64,000 bases of DNA, taken from Actinoplanes solisilvae. Lineage in GTDB: Bacteria > Actinomycetota > Actinomycetes > Mycobacteriales > Micromonosporaceae. The translations under genes were made by a program, and so were the position numbers. This document shows, piece by piece, positions 21,940 to 30,760 of the stretch (position 1 is its first letter; each line of letters opens with the position of its first letter). The notes beneath the pieces are model-generated. The model made no database searches. It was not told the origin of the DNA and saw only the letters and a program-made list of their open reading frames with translations. The stretch is from assembly GCF_003999975.1 (NCBI RefSeq), contig NZ_RJAC01000020.1, forward strand, positions 124,001 to 188,000. The letters run 5' to 3'.

Positions 21940-22005
21940 GTCCTAGATGATGAGCGCTCCTGGTGATCTTGGGCGACCCCTTTTACCGCCTGTGGATAAC
22001 CACCC

Positions 22006-23424
22006 TCAGCGATTTTCAATCGGCCGGCGGGCACCGAGCACGGCCAGCAGCCCGGCGACGACCAGCAGAAAGCCGCCCAGCCCGGCCCCCGAGCCGGTGA
22101 TCGGAAGCGCAAGGGCGGTGACCGCACCGCACGTGGCACCACGAACGTCGGCCCGAAGCTCGGCCGTGCTGCGCACCGACCCCGGCAGTTCCTCCTGCAT
22201 CTCGACGTGACCGGGGTCGCCGCAGTCCGCCGCGACCTGCACCTCGATCGGGAAGGACGCCTGCTGACCCGGCCCGAGATCCTGGTCGAGCAGGCATCGG
22301 TGCACGCCGTCCGAGAGTTCGCAGCCTCCGGCGTCACCGGCGACCACGTTGCCCGGCATCCTCGTCGCGACCGCGAGGCGGTTGTTCGGGAACAGCCCGG
22401 GTCGCAACGTGCCCGGCCCGAAATTCACGAGCCCCGGCGACAGCGTCACCTCGTCGCCGACCGCCACCTCGCGCCGCACCCCGACCGCGGTCAACGTCGG
22501 TCGGCGATCGCCGGTGACCGTCAGCGTCGTGGTCGCGAAGCCGGCGTCCGGCAGAACTCTCGGCGGCGCGACGGTCATCGGCCGGAGCCGCAGGAGCTCT
22601 CCGGAACCCGCGGCGCCGTCCTCGATCTCGTCCCGCTCGGTCTTGGTCATCCACTGCTCGACCAGCCGAACCGCGCTGCCGGGGACGGTGTCGGACGGCG
22701 TCCGCAGGGTGATCGGCTGGGACAGCGTGTAGCGGCGGCCGGGTTGAAGCTCGGTGTCGAACGTGCAGATCAACCCCGATCCGTAGCGGCAGTTCCGGTA
22801 GGACGAGGGTGCGAGCAGCCGAGAATTCACGGGAAGCACCAGCACCGCACCGTCGATCTTGGTCACCCCCGGGTTGCGCACGATCGGCGTGAACGTGACC
22901 TTCCGTCCGGCCGCTGCCTTGATCGTCCGAGCCTGACCAGCCGCGAGGCCGGTCCTCTCGCCCACGCGAATCATCGTCGCCGCCGAGCTGACGACCCCGT
23001 CACCGATCCTGGCGGACACCGCGATCTCGGCCGCGTCCCCGATCGTCGCGGTCTTCTTCGGCAAGGCCGTGATCAGCGCCGGGAAGTCGATCCCCGAGGT
23101 CGCCGTCCACGAGCACAAGACCTTTTCCCCCGTACGTCGACACGCCTGCACCGGCGACGCCGAGAACCCGGACGAGACACGCACGTCGGCGAAGCCGCTC
23201 GCCCCGCCGAGGTCGACGGTCACCTCCGCGCGCGCTTTCGTGTCCGGTTCGACGCCCCTCACCCGTACGCGGAGAAGGGTGTTTCTCTCGGGGCCGCCAG
23301 GGGCCAAAGTGACTGGTTGGAGATGTGGCTCGGCCACCGCGGCGGTGGGCGCGGCCGCCGCGGGCCACACGGGCACCAGGATCAACAGCAGTGACAGCGC
23401 CAGCGTCCGGGAGATCATTGGCAT
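22006..23424 (-). CDS. Secreted surface protein with LPxTG-type sorting signal
   Basis: A 472-residue protein with an N-terminal signal peptide (about residues 1-25, ending PAAAAPTAAVA), a long beta-rich extracellular region with paired cysteines (QACRRTGEKVLCSW, NCRYGSGLICTF, GGCELSDGVHRCLL, DCGDPG...ATCG) and a C-terminal sorting signal: LPITGSG, a hydrophobic helix and ARRPIENR. This predicts covalent anchoring to peptidoglycan by a sortase. Repeated beta-sandwich-like units suggest a DUF11-type stalk. No sortase gene is in the window. ATG at 23424; the second Met two codons later is an alternative. Confidence 0.8.
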   Translation of the reverse strand: MPMISRTLALSLLLILVPVWPAAAAPTAAVAEPHLQPVTLAPGGPERNTLLRVRVRGVEPDTKARAEVTVDLGGASGFADVRVSSGFSASPVQACRRTGEKVLCSWTATSGIDFPALITALPKKTATIGDAAEIAVSARIGDGVVSSAATMIRVGERTGLAAGQARTIKAAAGRKVTFTPIVRNPGVTKIDGAVLVLPVNSRLLAPSSYRNCRYGSGLICTFDTELQPGRRYTLSQPITLRTPSDTVPGSAVRLVEQWMTKTERDEIEDGAAGSGELLRLRPMTVAPPRVLPDAGFATTTLTVTGDRRPTLTAVGVRREVAVGDEVTLSPGLVNFGPGTLRPGLFPNNRLAVATRMPGNVVAGDAGGCELSDGVHRCLLDQDLGPGQQASFPIEVQVAADCGDPGHVEMQEELPGSVRSTAELRADVRGATCGAVTALALPITGSGAGLGGFLLVVAGLLAVLGARRPIENR

Positions 23425-23584
23425 GGTCGGAGCGTAAATCGCCCTCTATGTCCCATGAGCCGGATTCCTAGGAGAGTTACGGGGTCATTTCTCGTCGTCC
23501 GATCGGCTACGGAATACTTCCTGCTGGAGGACAGCGCGGTCCTGCCCTCTGCCTGAAGAAACACGAAGAGCAAGGAGCGCACCG

Positions 23585-24610
<1,026 letters not shown>

Positions 24611-24622
24611 TCACGTCGTGAC

Positions 24623-24648
24623 GGTCGGCCCCCAGCCGGGGGCCGACC
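24623..24648 (+). terminator. Terminator of fba
   Basis: GGTCGGCCCCC (24623-24633) pairs perfectly with GGGGGCCGACC (24638-24648) around a four-base AGCC loop, 12 bases past the stop codon. Confidence 0.85.
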
Positions 24649-24702
24649 CCCATCCGACCACCCCGCCCCCACCCAAAAGTGGACTAAAGGCTCCGCTGAT
24701 TG

Positions 24703-24731
24703 TTGCCGGGTTACTGAGAGGTATGTATACG
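24703..24731 (+). promoter_or_regulatory. Promoter of the gene at 24764
   Basis: TTGCCG (24703-24708), 17-base spacer, TATACG (24726-24731), close to the vegetative consensus. A GAGAGGAGGACC ribosome site follows. Confidence 0.65.
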
Positions 24732-24763
24732 ATCGTTCCTCCCTTGAGAGGAGGACCAAGATC

Positions 24764-25279
24764 GTGCTCGGCATCGAGGGATATGAACCCGAATGGCACC
24801 ACGATGCCGAGGCGCTGGCGGCGGTCCACCGCACGAGGTTCGTGCGGCTCATCGGGCGCAAGTTGCAGTCGAGCTGGCTGATGTGGGACATGGCCGAACG
24901 CGGCTGGTTCGCCGACGGCCCGGTGATCCTCGACTTCGGATCCGCGCACGTCGAAATCACCCATCGTAAGTTCGACGAGTGCGCGATCACCTGGGACCAG
25001 ATCGATCTGAACATCCCGATCGACTGGTACGAGCACTTCGACTGGCGCCCCGACCCGCACGCCGCCCTGCGCAAAGCCCGCGGCAGCGTCCTGCGCGCGG
25101 TCAACATCATCGAACTGATCACGGTGGCCGAGTGGCGGCCCCGGGTGCTGCACGCCGTCGAGTTCCTCTTCGAGGACACGCGGCTGGCCGTCTACAACGC
25201 GATGGACGAGAACGGCATCACCGACATCCCCGAGGACGAGCTACCCGTGACGAGCTGGCGTCGTGTACATGTCGCCTGA
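24764..25279 (+). CDS. Conserved-looking hypothetical protein
   Basis: A 171-residue soluble, acidic, Trp-rich protein (WHHDAEA, SSWLMWDMAERGWF, WYEHFDWRPDPH). GTG start at 24764, with GAGAGGAGGACC about ten bases upstream and a good promoter. The 3' end overlaps the convergent LOG-family gene by 39 bases. I do not recognise a family; the DFGSAHVEITHRKFDE stretch looks like a beta-hairpin domain. Strong codon bias supports a real gene. Confidence 0.7.
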   Translation: MLGIEGYEPEWHHDAEALAAVHRTRFVRLIGRKLQSSWLMWDMAERGWFADGPVILDFGSAHVEITHRKFDECAITWDQIDLNIPIDWYEHFDWRPDPHAALRKARGSVLRAVNIIELITVAEWRPRVLHAVEFLFEDTRLAVYNAMDENGITDIPEDELPVTSWRRVHVA

Positions 25280-26479
25280 CCCGGCAGCGAGCGCGGTCAT
25301 GGCTTCGTCGAGCGAGTCGGTGACCACGACCAGGTGAGATTGATCGCCGTGCGGGCTCTTGGCCAGCAGCGGCCGCAGCAGCTCCTCGACCGGCAGCTCG
25401 CGCCAGTGGTCGACGCCCAGGAAGACGAAGGCGCCCGAGGGCCCGTCGGTCTGATAGAAGGTTTTCGTCGCGGCCTGGAAGATCTCTTGCACCGTGCCGG
25501 CCCAGCCGGGCGCGAAGACGATGCCGCCCCGAGAGAGCCGCAGAATCGAATCTTCCCGCACGGCGTTCGAGAAATACTTGCCGATCTGACCGGCGAACAG
25601 ATTGGCCGGCTCATGCCCGTAGAGCCAGGTGGGCAGGGCCAGGCCACCGTGCAGCAGCCGGCCGACCACGTCGGTCACCGGTGTCGACGGCGCCGGGAAC
25701 GCGGCGCGAACAGCCAGAGCCACAGCCGTGTACGGGTCGTGGTCGGCGAAGTGTGGCGCGGCCGACAGCATGTCGATCGCCTCGCCCAGCTGCGTGGCCG
25801 GACGCGTCGAGAAGAAGGCGCCCAGATTCGCCGCCTCCATCACGCCCGGGCCGCCACCGGTCACGACCAGCCGGCCGATCGAGGCCAGCCGCCACGCCAG
25901 GGTCGCCGCCATGCGATAGGCCGCCGAGCCACGCGGTGCCGCGTGGCCGCCCATGATGCCGACCGCACCCGCCCGGCCCCGCGCGTGCACCCAGGCGGCC
26001 AGCGCCTTGCCCAGCGCGTTGTCGACGCCGGCGTCGTGCAGCCGCTGGGCGATCGCCTCGCGGATGTCCGGCCCCGCGCCCCCGTGGCGTACGAAATGGT
26101 CGTAGACCTGGGTGTCGTACATGCCCGCGAAACCCTCGGCGGGGAAGCCGAAAGCGAGATCTTCCGGCGTGTAGAGAGTGGCCGGATGAGTCGGGTAGGG
26201 CCGCGCGTCGAACGGCGGGATCAGGTGGGCCCCGCGCCGGATCAGGTCGATCTCGACGTCGTCGTTCGCGAGCCGGCAACCCACGAAGAGCGCTCCGTGC
26301 ACGTCGACGTCGGTCAGGTCGGGCGGGTCAAGATCGAGACGCAGCCCGAGAATGACCAGGTCGGCCAGCGATTTCGTGGCGAGATGCAGGTCGAGCTCGG
26401 CCCGCGACTCGATCTCGGAAGCGGTGGCGTCGAACGGGACGGGCCCGCCGAGAACAGGTTGTAACGGGTCGCCGGGCAT
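25241..26479 (-). CDS. LOG-family Rossmann-fold nucleotide-binding protein
   Basis: A 412-residue protein with the LOG/lysine-decarboxylase-like fold: GAVGIMGGHAAPRG, then VTGGGPGVMEAANLGAF and PGWAGTVQEIFQAAT, which correspond to the phosphate-binding and catalytic PGGxGTxxE regions. LOG proteins hydrolyse nucleoside 5'-monophosphates at the N-glycosidic bond; the long form recalls nucleosidase PpnN, but the typical PGG is altered to PGW here. I chose ATG 26479, because the frame beyond it overlaps the divergent gene. It is divergent from an ADP-ribosylglycohydrolase with only 18 bases between starts. Confidence 0.8.
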   Translation of the reverse strand: MPGDPLQPVLGGPVPFDATASEIESRAELDLHLATKSLADLVILGLRLDLDPPDLTDVDVHGALFVGCRLANDDVEIDLIRRGAHLIPPFDARPYPTHPATLYTPEDLAFGFPAEGFAGMYDTQVYDHFVRHGGAGPDIREAIAQRLHDAGVDNALGKALAAWVHARGRAGAVGIMGGHAAPRGSAAYRMAATLAWRLASIGRLVVTGGGPGVMEAANLGAFFSTRPATQLGEAIDMLSAAPHFADHDPYTAVALAVRAAFPAPSTPVTDVVGRLLHGGLALPTWLYGHEPANLFAGQIGKYFSNAVREDSILRLSRGGIVFAPGWAGTVQEIFQAATKTFYQTDGPSGAFVFLGVDHWRELPVEELLRPLLAKSPHGDQSHLVVVTDSLDEAMTALAAGSGDMYTTPARHG

Positions 26480-26484
26480 GTCCG

Positions 26485-26490
26485 TAGGGT
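26485..26490 (+). promoter_or_regulatory. -10 element for leaderless ADP-ribosylglycohydrolase mRNA
   Basis: TAGGGT ends seven bases before the GTG at 26498, so transcription would start at or next to the start codon; no Shine-Dalgarno sequence is present. The candidate -35 TTGTAA (26459-26464) is 20 bases away, longer than ideal, and lies inside the divergent gene. Confidence 0.5.
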
Positions 26491-26497
26491 ATCCACC

Positions 26498-27487
26498 GTG
26501 CAAAACGTCGCGGGATCGCTCTACGGCCTGGCTTACGGAGACTCGCTCGGCAAACCCACCGAGTTCCAGGACTACGCGACGATCGTCGCCCGCTACGGCG
26601 AGGCCGGCCCGAGGGAACTGACCGGCCACCCGGCGCTGGTCACCGACGACACCCAGATGGCGCTCGCGGTCGGCGAGGCGATGCTGGCCGCCGCCGAGCT
26701 CACGCCCGCGGCGATGGAGCCGTTGCTGCGTGAGCACTTCCTCGCCTGGGCGATCAGCCCCGACAACAACCGTGCGCCCGGCATGACCTGCCTGCGGGCG
26801 TGCGGCGCGCTCGGCGAGGGACTGCCGTGGACGGAGGCGACGATCGCCGGCTCGAAGGGCTGCGGCGCCAATATGCGCGTCACGCCGGTCGGGTTGCACC
26901 CCGATCTCGACGAGGACCAGCGCGCTGGTCTGGCCCAGTTCCAGGCGGGCCTGACGCACGGGCATCCGACCGGGCTGGCGGCGAGCGAGCTGACCGCGTA
27001 CGCCTGCCGGTGGCTGGTCGACGGCCGGGCGCCGTCGGACCTTCTCGGCGCGTTGCGCGAGCGGGCCGACAGCCAGCGCTCGGTCTATCGCGCGGAGTGG
27101 CTGGGCGACCTGTGGCAGCGGTCCTCGGCGTCCTCGCCCCAGGAGTTCATCGCCCTCGGCTGGGACGAGGCCGCGGCCGCGCTCGATCGCGTGGGGGTCG
27201 CCTTGAAGGCCGGGAACTACGCCGGCGACCCGTGCCTGGCCACCGGCGAGGGCTGGATCGCCGAGGAGGCGCTGGCCACCGCGCTGTACTGCTATCTGAT
27301 CTCGCCCGACGAGCCGGTGGCCGTGCTGGGACGGGCTGCGGCGTCGTCCGGCGACTCCGACTCGATCGCCTGCCTGGCCGGGGCGTTCGCGGGGGCGGCG
27401 TCGGGGCTCGGGGCCTGGCCTTCGGCGTGGTTGGAGCAGATCGAGTACGCCGACCGGCTCGCTCGGCTGTCTCTCACGTGGGAATGA
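26498..27487 (+). CDS. ADP-ribosylglycohydrolase family protein
   Basis: The 329-residue protein has the DraG/ARH signature motifs: LAYGDSLGKPTEF near the N-terminus, TDDTQMALAVGEA (metal ligands) and GDSDSIACLAGAFAGA near the C-terminus. The family removes ADP-ribose from proteins, nucleic acids or small molecules using two metal ions. The GTG start lacks a ribosome site and is probably leaderless. Pairing with a LOG-family nucleosidase on the other strand suggests a role in ADP-ribose/NAD or nucleotide turnover, which is inference. No ADP-ribosyltransferase is recognisable nearby. Confidence 0.88.
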   Translation: MQNVAGSLYGLAYGDSLGKPTEFQDYATIVARYGEAGPRELTGHPALVTDDTQMALAVGEAMLAAAELTPAAMEPLLREHFLAWAISPDNNRAPGMTCLRACGALGEGLPWTEATIAGSKGCGANMRVTPVGLHPDLDEDQRAGLAQFQAGLTHGHPTGLAASELTAYACRWLVDGRAPSDLLGALRERADSQRSVYRAEWLGDLWQRSSASSPQEFIALGWDEAAAALDRVGVALKAGNYAGDPCLATGEGWIAEEALATALYCYLISPDEPVAVLGRAAASSGDSDSIACLAGAFAGAASGLGAWPSAWLEQIEYADRLARLSLTWE

Positions 27488-27532
27488 GGAGTCGGTCGGA
27501 ATGCCCCGCGGCCGGGCCGGTTGAATAAGGTC

Positions 27533-27946
27533 ATGCAGAACCTGCTTCCCGAGCCTCCGGCCACGTTCCTGCCCGCTGACGTCGAGGCCGACAAGGCACT
27601 CGCCGAGGCCGGCTCCCTCGCCGCGATCAAGGCCGTCGCCGCTGACCACCCCGCCTACAGTGCCGCCTGGGCCGCCCTCGCGGCCGACGCTCTCGCCGCG
27701 GGCGAGCCGGTGACCGCGTACGCCTATGCCCGCACCGGATATCACCGTGGGCTGGATGCGCTGCGCCGCAACGGCTGGAAGGGCCACGGGCCGATCCCGT
27801 GGTCGCACGTGCCCAACCAGGGCTTCCTGCGCTGCCTGCACAGCCTCTCGCAGGCCGCCGCCGAGATCGGTGAGGCCGATGAGGCTGCCCGCTGCGCCCA
27901 GTTCCTGCGCGACAGCGACCCGGCCGCCGCCGACGCCCTGAGCTGA
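27533..27946 (+). CDS. DUF3151 family protein
   Basis: A 137-residue helical protein that looks like DUF3151: NLLPEPPATFLPADVEAD at the N-terminus, repeats of TPR-like helices (HPAYSAAWAALAADAL, AYAYARTGYHRGLDALRRNGWKG) and GPIPWSHVPNQGFLRCL. Function unknown; the family is widespread in actinobacteria and, from memory, sits near fba and purA in Mycobacterium (Rv0360c), as here. I chose the ATG at 27533 over the in-frame TTG at 27521. It is 45 bases after the ADP-ribosylglycohydrolase and may share its transcript. Confidence 0.85.
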   Translation: MQNLLPEPPATFLPADVEADKALAEAGSLAAIKAVAADHPAYSAAWAALAADALAAGEPVTAYAYARTGYHRGLDALRRNGWKGHGPIPWSHVPNQGFLRCLHSLSQAAAEIGEADEAARCAQFLRDSDPAAADALS

Positions 27947-27973
27947 TCGCCGCTCAGCGAAGCGGAGCCAGAA

Positions 27974-29722
27974 TCACAGCCCTTCTGCTACGGCCGCCGC
28001 GATCTTCAACCAGGCATCCCTGGTGTGGTTCGAGAGGTGGCCGTAGCGGATCGGCTCACCCGAGTCGATCAACTTCTCGTACGGGGCGAGCAGGACAGAT
28101 CTCGTACGGGCGGCGAAGTGGCGCTGAATCGCCGGCAGGTCTATGTCCTTGCGGGTCGGCGGCATCGACACCACGCTGACCGCCTGCCGCACGAGGCGCT
28201 GACGGCCGGTCTGTTCGAGGTGATCGAGCATGCGGGCGGCGGTCTCGGCCGAGTCGTTGCGGGCCGACATCGTGATCACCAACTGGTCGGTGGCGTCCAT
28301 CGCGGCCTGCCAGTTCTGGGCCCGCACGTTGTTGCCGGTGTCCACGAAGATCAGCTTGTAGAACCGGCTGACGATCTCGCGGATCTCGCCGAACGCGTCG
28401 GCCGTGAGCATCTCACCCGCGGTGGCCGACTCGTCGCTGGCCAGCACGTCGAACATGCCCTCGCCCTGCGCCCGCACATATTGCGAGAGGTCACCCACCC
28501 GGCCGTGTGAACCGCGGAAGAGATGCAGGTCGCGCATCATGTCGCGCACCGTGCGGGCGTGGAAGTCTTGCTGGGCGCGCATGCCGAGGGTGCCCTGGGT
28601 CTCGTTGTTGTCCCAGGCCAGCACGTAGCCGCCGCGCTTCTGCCCGAAGGTCATCGCGAGCAGCAGCACGGCCACGGTCTTGCCGGCGCCACCCTTCGGG
28701 TTGACGACGGTGACCTGCCGCAGCCCGCCGAAGTTGCGCCGGACCATCTCGACGTCCTGCTTGTATTCCTGCTCGCGCTTGCCCGGAGCCAGCTTGACCA
28801 GGCCCATCGTGCCCTTGCGCAGCATCGCCCGGGCGCCCTGAGTGGCTACCGGGTCGGCCGGGCGGGCCATGCGGCGGCGGGCGAACTCCTCGGCCGTCGG
28901 CGTGCCGTCGGAAACCCACGGAAGGTCTTGGAACGGGTCGGCCGGGGGCGGAGTGGGTGGTTGCGGTGGACGGTTCGCCGGCGGCCGCGGTGTCGTTCGC
29001 GGAGGTACGGCGGCCGCGCCGTGGGCGGGCGGCGGAGCGCCGGGCCGGTAGACCGTGCCGTTGGGCGGCTCGGCGGGCGGTGGCGGTGGTGGCGTGAAGT
29101 GTGGTGGATCTTCAGGGGGAGCAGCGACGAGCGGGGGTGCTGGGCGCGGCTGCACAGCGATGGGCGGGGGCGTCGGGCGCGGCGGCGCAGGTGTCGAACT
29201 GGGTGGTTGTGGCCCCGGACGCGGCGCGAAGACACGTTGGTCGCCGGCTCGGCGCTCAAGGGCCGGTGGCGCGGCCGGACGTTGTGGCGGTTGCGACCAC
29301 GGAGAGTCGGGCAAACTGTGCACACCGGACTCGGCGGCACCCGCCCCCGAGGTCGGCGACTCCGGATCTGGCCACGGCGGCGCGTGGGCTGGCGGCGCGC
29401 CGGGTGGCGTGTGGGCGGGCGGCGCGGGTGGCGTGTGGGCGGGCGGCGCGGGTGGCGTGTGGGCGTGGGGCGCGACCGGCACCGCCACTGGCGGCGGCAC
29501 CGGAATGCGCTCACCCGGCCGGTAGGTCCCCGGCGCTCCGTGGGGCGGCGTCGGCAGGGGCACAGCCGGGGGCGCTTCGTGCGGCACGGGACGCCCGTGC
29601 ACCGGCGCTTCGAGTTCTTCCGGCTCCCAGAATGGCTCCACGTCGCGATCGGGCGGTGCGGGGTTGCCGGCCGAGCCCGGGACATAGACGCGGTCAGCGT
29701 TCCCGTCCTCCACCGATGCCAC
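27974..29722 (-). CDS. ParA/MinD-like ATPase with long proline-rich N-terminus
   Basis: The 582-residue protein has about 290 residues of Pro/Ala-rich low-complexity sequence, including tandem HTPPAPPA units, then a ParA-type ATPase domain with a deviant Walker A, NPKGGAGKTVAVLLLA, and a Walker B-like LIFVDTGNN. The layout resembles EspI-type and other actinobacterial MinD-like regulators that bind partner proteins through a proline-rich arm. No ParB, ESX or flagellar genes are adjacent. GTG start at 29722 with GGGGAGG upstream. Its 61-base distance from the DAGK-like gene suggests membership in the purA transcript or a separate short unit. Confidence 0.82.
   Translation of the reverse strand: MASVEDGNADRVYVPGSAGNPAPPDRDVEPFWEPEELEAPVHGRPVPHEAPPAVPLPTPPHGAPGTYRPGERIPVPPPVAVPVAPHAHTPPAPPAHTPPAPPAHTPPGAPPAHAPPWPDPESPTSGAGAAESGVHSLPDSPWSQPPQRPAAPPALERRAGDQRVFAPRPGPQPPSSTPAPPRPTPPPIAVQPRPAPPLVAAPPEDPPHFTPPPPPPAEPPNGTVYRPGAPPPAHGAAAVPPRTTPRPPANRPPQPPTPPPADPFQDLPWVSDGTPTAEEFARRRMARPADPVATQGARAMLRKGTMGLVKLAPGKREQEYKQDVEMVRRNFGGLRQVTVVNPKGGAGKTVAVLLLAMTFGQKRGGYVLAWDNNETQGTLGMRAQQDFHARTVRDMMRDLHLFRGSHGRVGDLSQYVRAQGEGMFDVLASDESATAGEMLTADAFGEIREIVSRFYKLIFVDTGNNVRAQNWQAAMDATDQLVITMSARNDSAETAARMLDHLEQTGRQRLVRQAVSVVSMPPTRKDIDLPAIQRHFAARTRSVLLAPYEKLIDSGEPIRYGHLSNHTRDAWLKIAAAVAEGL
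29402..29466. repeat. 24-bp tandem repeats encoding HTPPAPPA
   Basis: About 2.5 near-identical copies of a 24-bp unit (GGCGTGTGGGCGGGCGGCGC plus GGGT on the plus strand) within the proline-rich arm of the ParA-like gene. Length variation between strains is likely. Confidence 0.7.
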
Positions 29723-29783
29723 TGGTGCGAACCTCCCCGCGACGCTGACGTAGCTGCCTGCTACTTCAGCGTCGCACAGAAGG

Positions 29784-30758
29784 TCAGCTCGCGTACACCG
29801 CCCAGGCCGACGCCTCGGTCCACCATGAACGCTTGCGATTCATCGATCCACCGACCCCGTCGTCGAGGAACTGGATCTCGCCGTCGCGGGGCAGGACCGA
29901 GACTGCCCGGCCTCGCGCGCGCCGCACCTCGACGCGCATCTTCGTGCCCCGGAAGCGCTGCTTCACGATCGTCGGGACGGCCACCGCCACCTCGACCTGA
30001 CCGTCGAGTGCGTCGCCGTCGGCCAGCATGCGCATGCCGGCGAAGTCGGCGTAGCCCGCGCCGTTGCCGATCACGCAGGCGAGGATCGGGTCGTCGCCGT
30101 TGGACAGCACCGCGTCGTCGACCTCGACCCGGCCGCGCCACGGAATCGCGCGTCCGTCGTCGTCCATGCCGCCGACGAGCGCGCCGTCCACGGTGACCGA
30201 GCCGCCGTCGTTGCGCAGCAGGTCGAGCCGTCGCACTGAGCCGCTCAGCACGGCCGCGGCCACCCCTTCGGGCGTACGGGGGAGGCCGAGCTGGGCGGCG
30301 AGGTCGGTGGTGTTGCCCTCGTCGAGCGGCAGGATCGCCAGCGCCGGAAGGTCGGGCACCGTGCGGCCCACCGGCATGTCGGCCGGGCGCTTGCTCGGCG
30401 CCGGGGCATAGCGGCGTACGAGCCGGCGCACGACCGCGCGGAGCTGCCCGTCGGTTGCCGAGGCCACCACCAGACGGATCTTGCTGTCGGGGTCGGGCCA
30501 GGTCAGGCCGTCGGGCCGGGCCGGGCCGTCGAGCCGGGCGAGCACCTCGTCGATCTCTTTGTCGGAAGCCGCCGTGATCATTTCGACCCGGGCGCCGGCC
30601 GCGGTGAGCGCGTCGGAGCAGCGCAGCACCGGAACGCGGGGCGCGCAGGCCGCCGCGGTCGCGGTCGCGGGCGCGCAGCCGCCGCAGTCGGCGCCGCACG
30701 CACCGCCACCCCCGGACCCCTGGCCTTCGGCGAGGCTGAGCAGGACGACGTCGTACAT
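29784..30758 (-). CDS. Diacylglycerol-kinase-fold protein with degenerate catalytic motif and Cys-rich insert
   Basis: A 324-residue protein that keeps the later DAGK landmarks: LAILPLDEGNTTDLAAQLGLP in place of ILPLGTGNDLARxLGIP, and GNGAGYADFAGMRMLADGDALDGQVEV in the C-terminal beta domain. The usual GGDGT of the ATP site is replaced by VASATDGQLRAVV, so lipid kinase activity is doubtful. Near the N-terminus is an unusual CGADCGGC cluster within a Gly/Ala-rich loop, with two more cysteines after it, that could bind a metal. The ATG lies 2 bases after the purA stop, so translation is coupled to purA. Confidence 0.7.
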   Translation of the reverse strand: MYDVVLLSLAEGQGSGGGGACGADCGGCAPATATAAACAPRVPVLRCSDALTAAGARVEMITAASDKEIDEVLARLDGPARPDGLTWPDPDSKIRLVVASATDGQLRAVVRRLVRRYAPAPSKRPADMPVGRTVPDLPALAILPLDEGNTTDLAAQLGLPRTPEGVAAAVLSGSVRRLDLLRNDGGSVTVDGALVGGMDDDGRAIPWRGRVEVDDAVLSNGDDPILACVIGNGAGYADFAGMRMLADGDALDGQVEVAVAVPTIVKQRFRGTKMRVEVRRARGRAVSVLPRDGEIQFLDDGVGGSMNRKRSWWTEASAWAVYAS

Positions 30759-30760
30759 CT

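Noticed and set aside
21991..21999. TGTGGATAA, a DnaA-box match
   Set aside because: A single box between two operons, with no cluster or AT-rich unwinding region, so not an origin.
29101..29748. Plus-strand frame over the proline-rich arm
   Set aside because: Complement of Pro/Ala/His repeats; not a gene.
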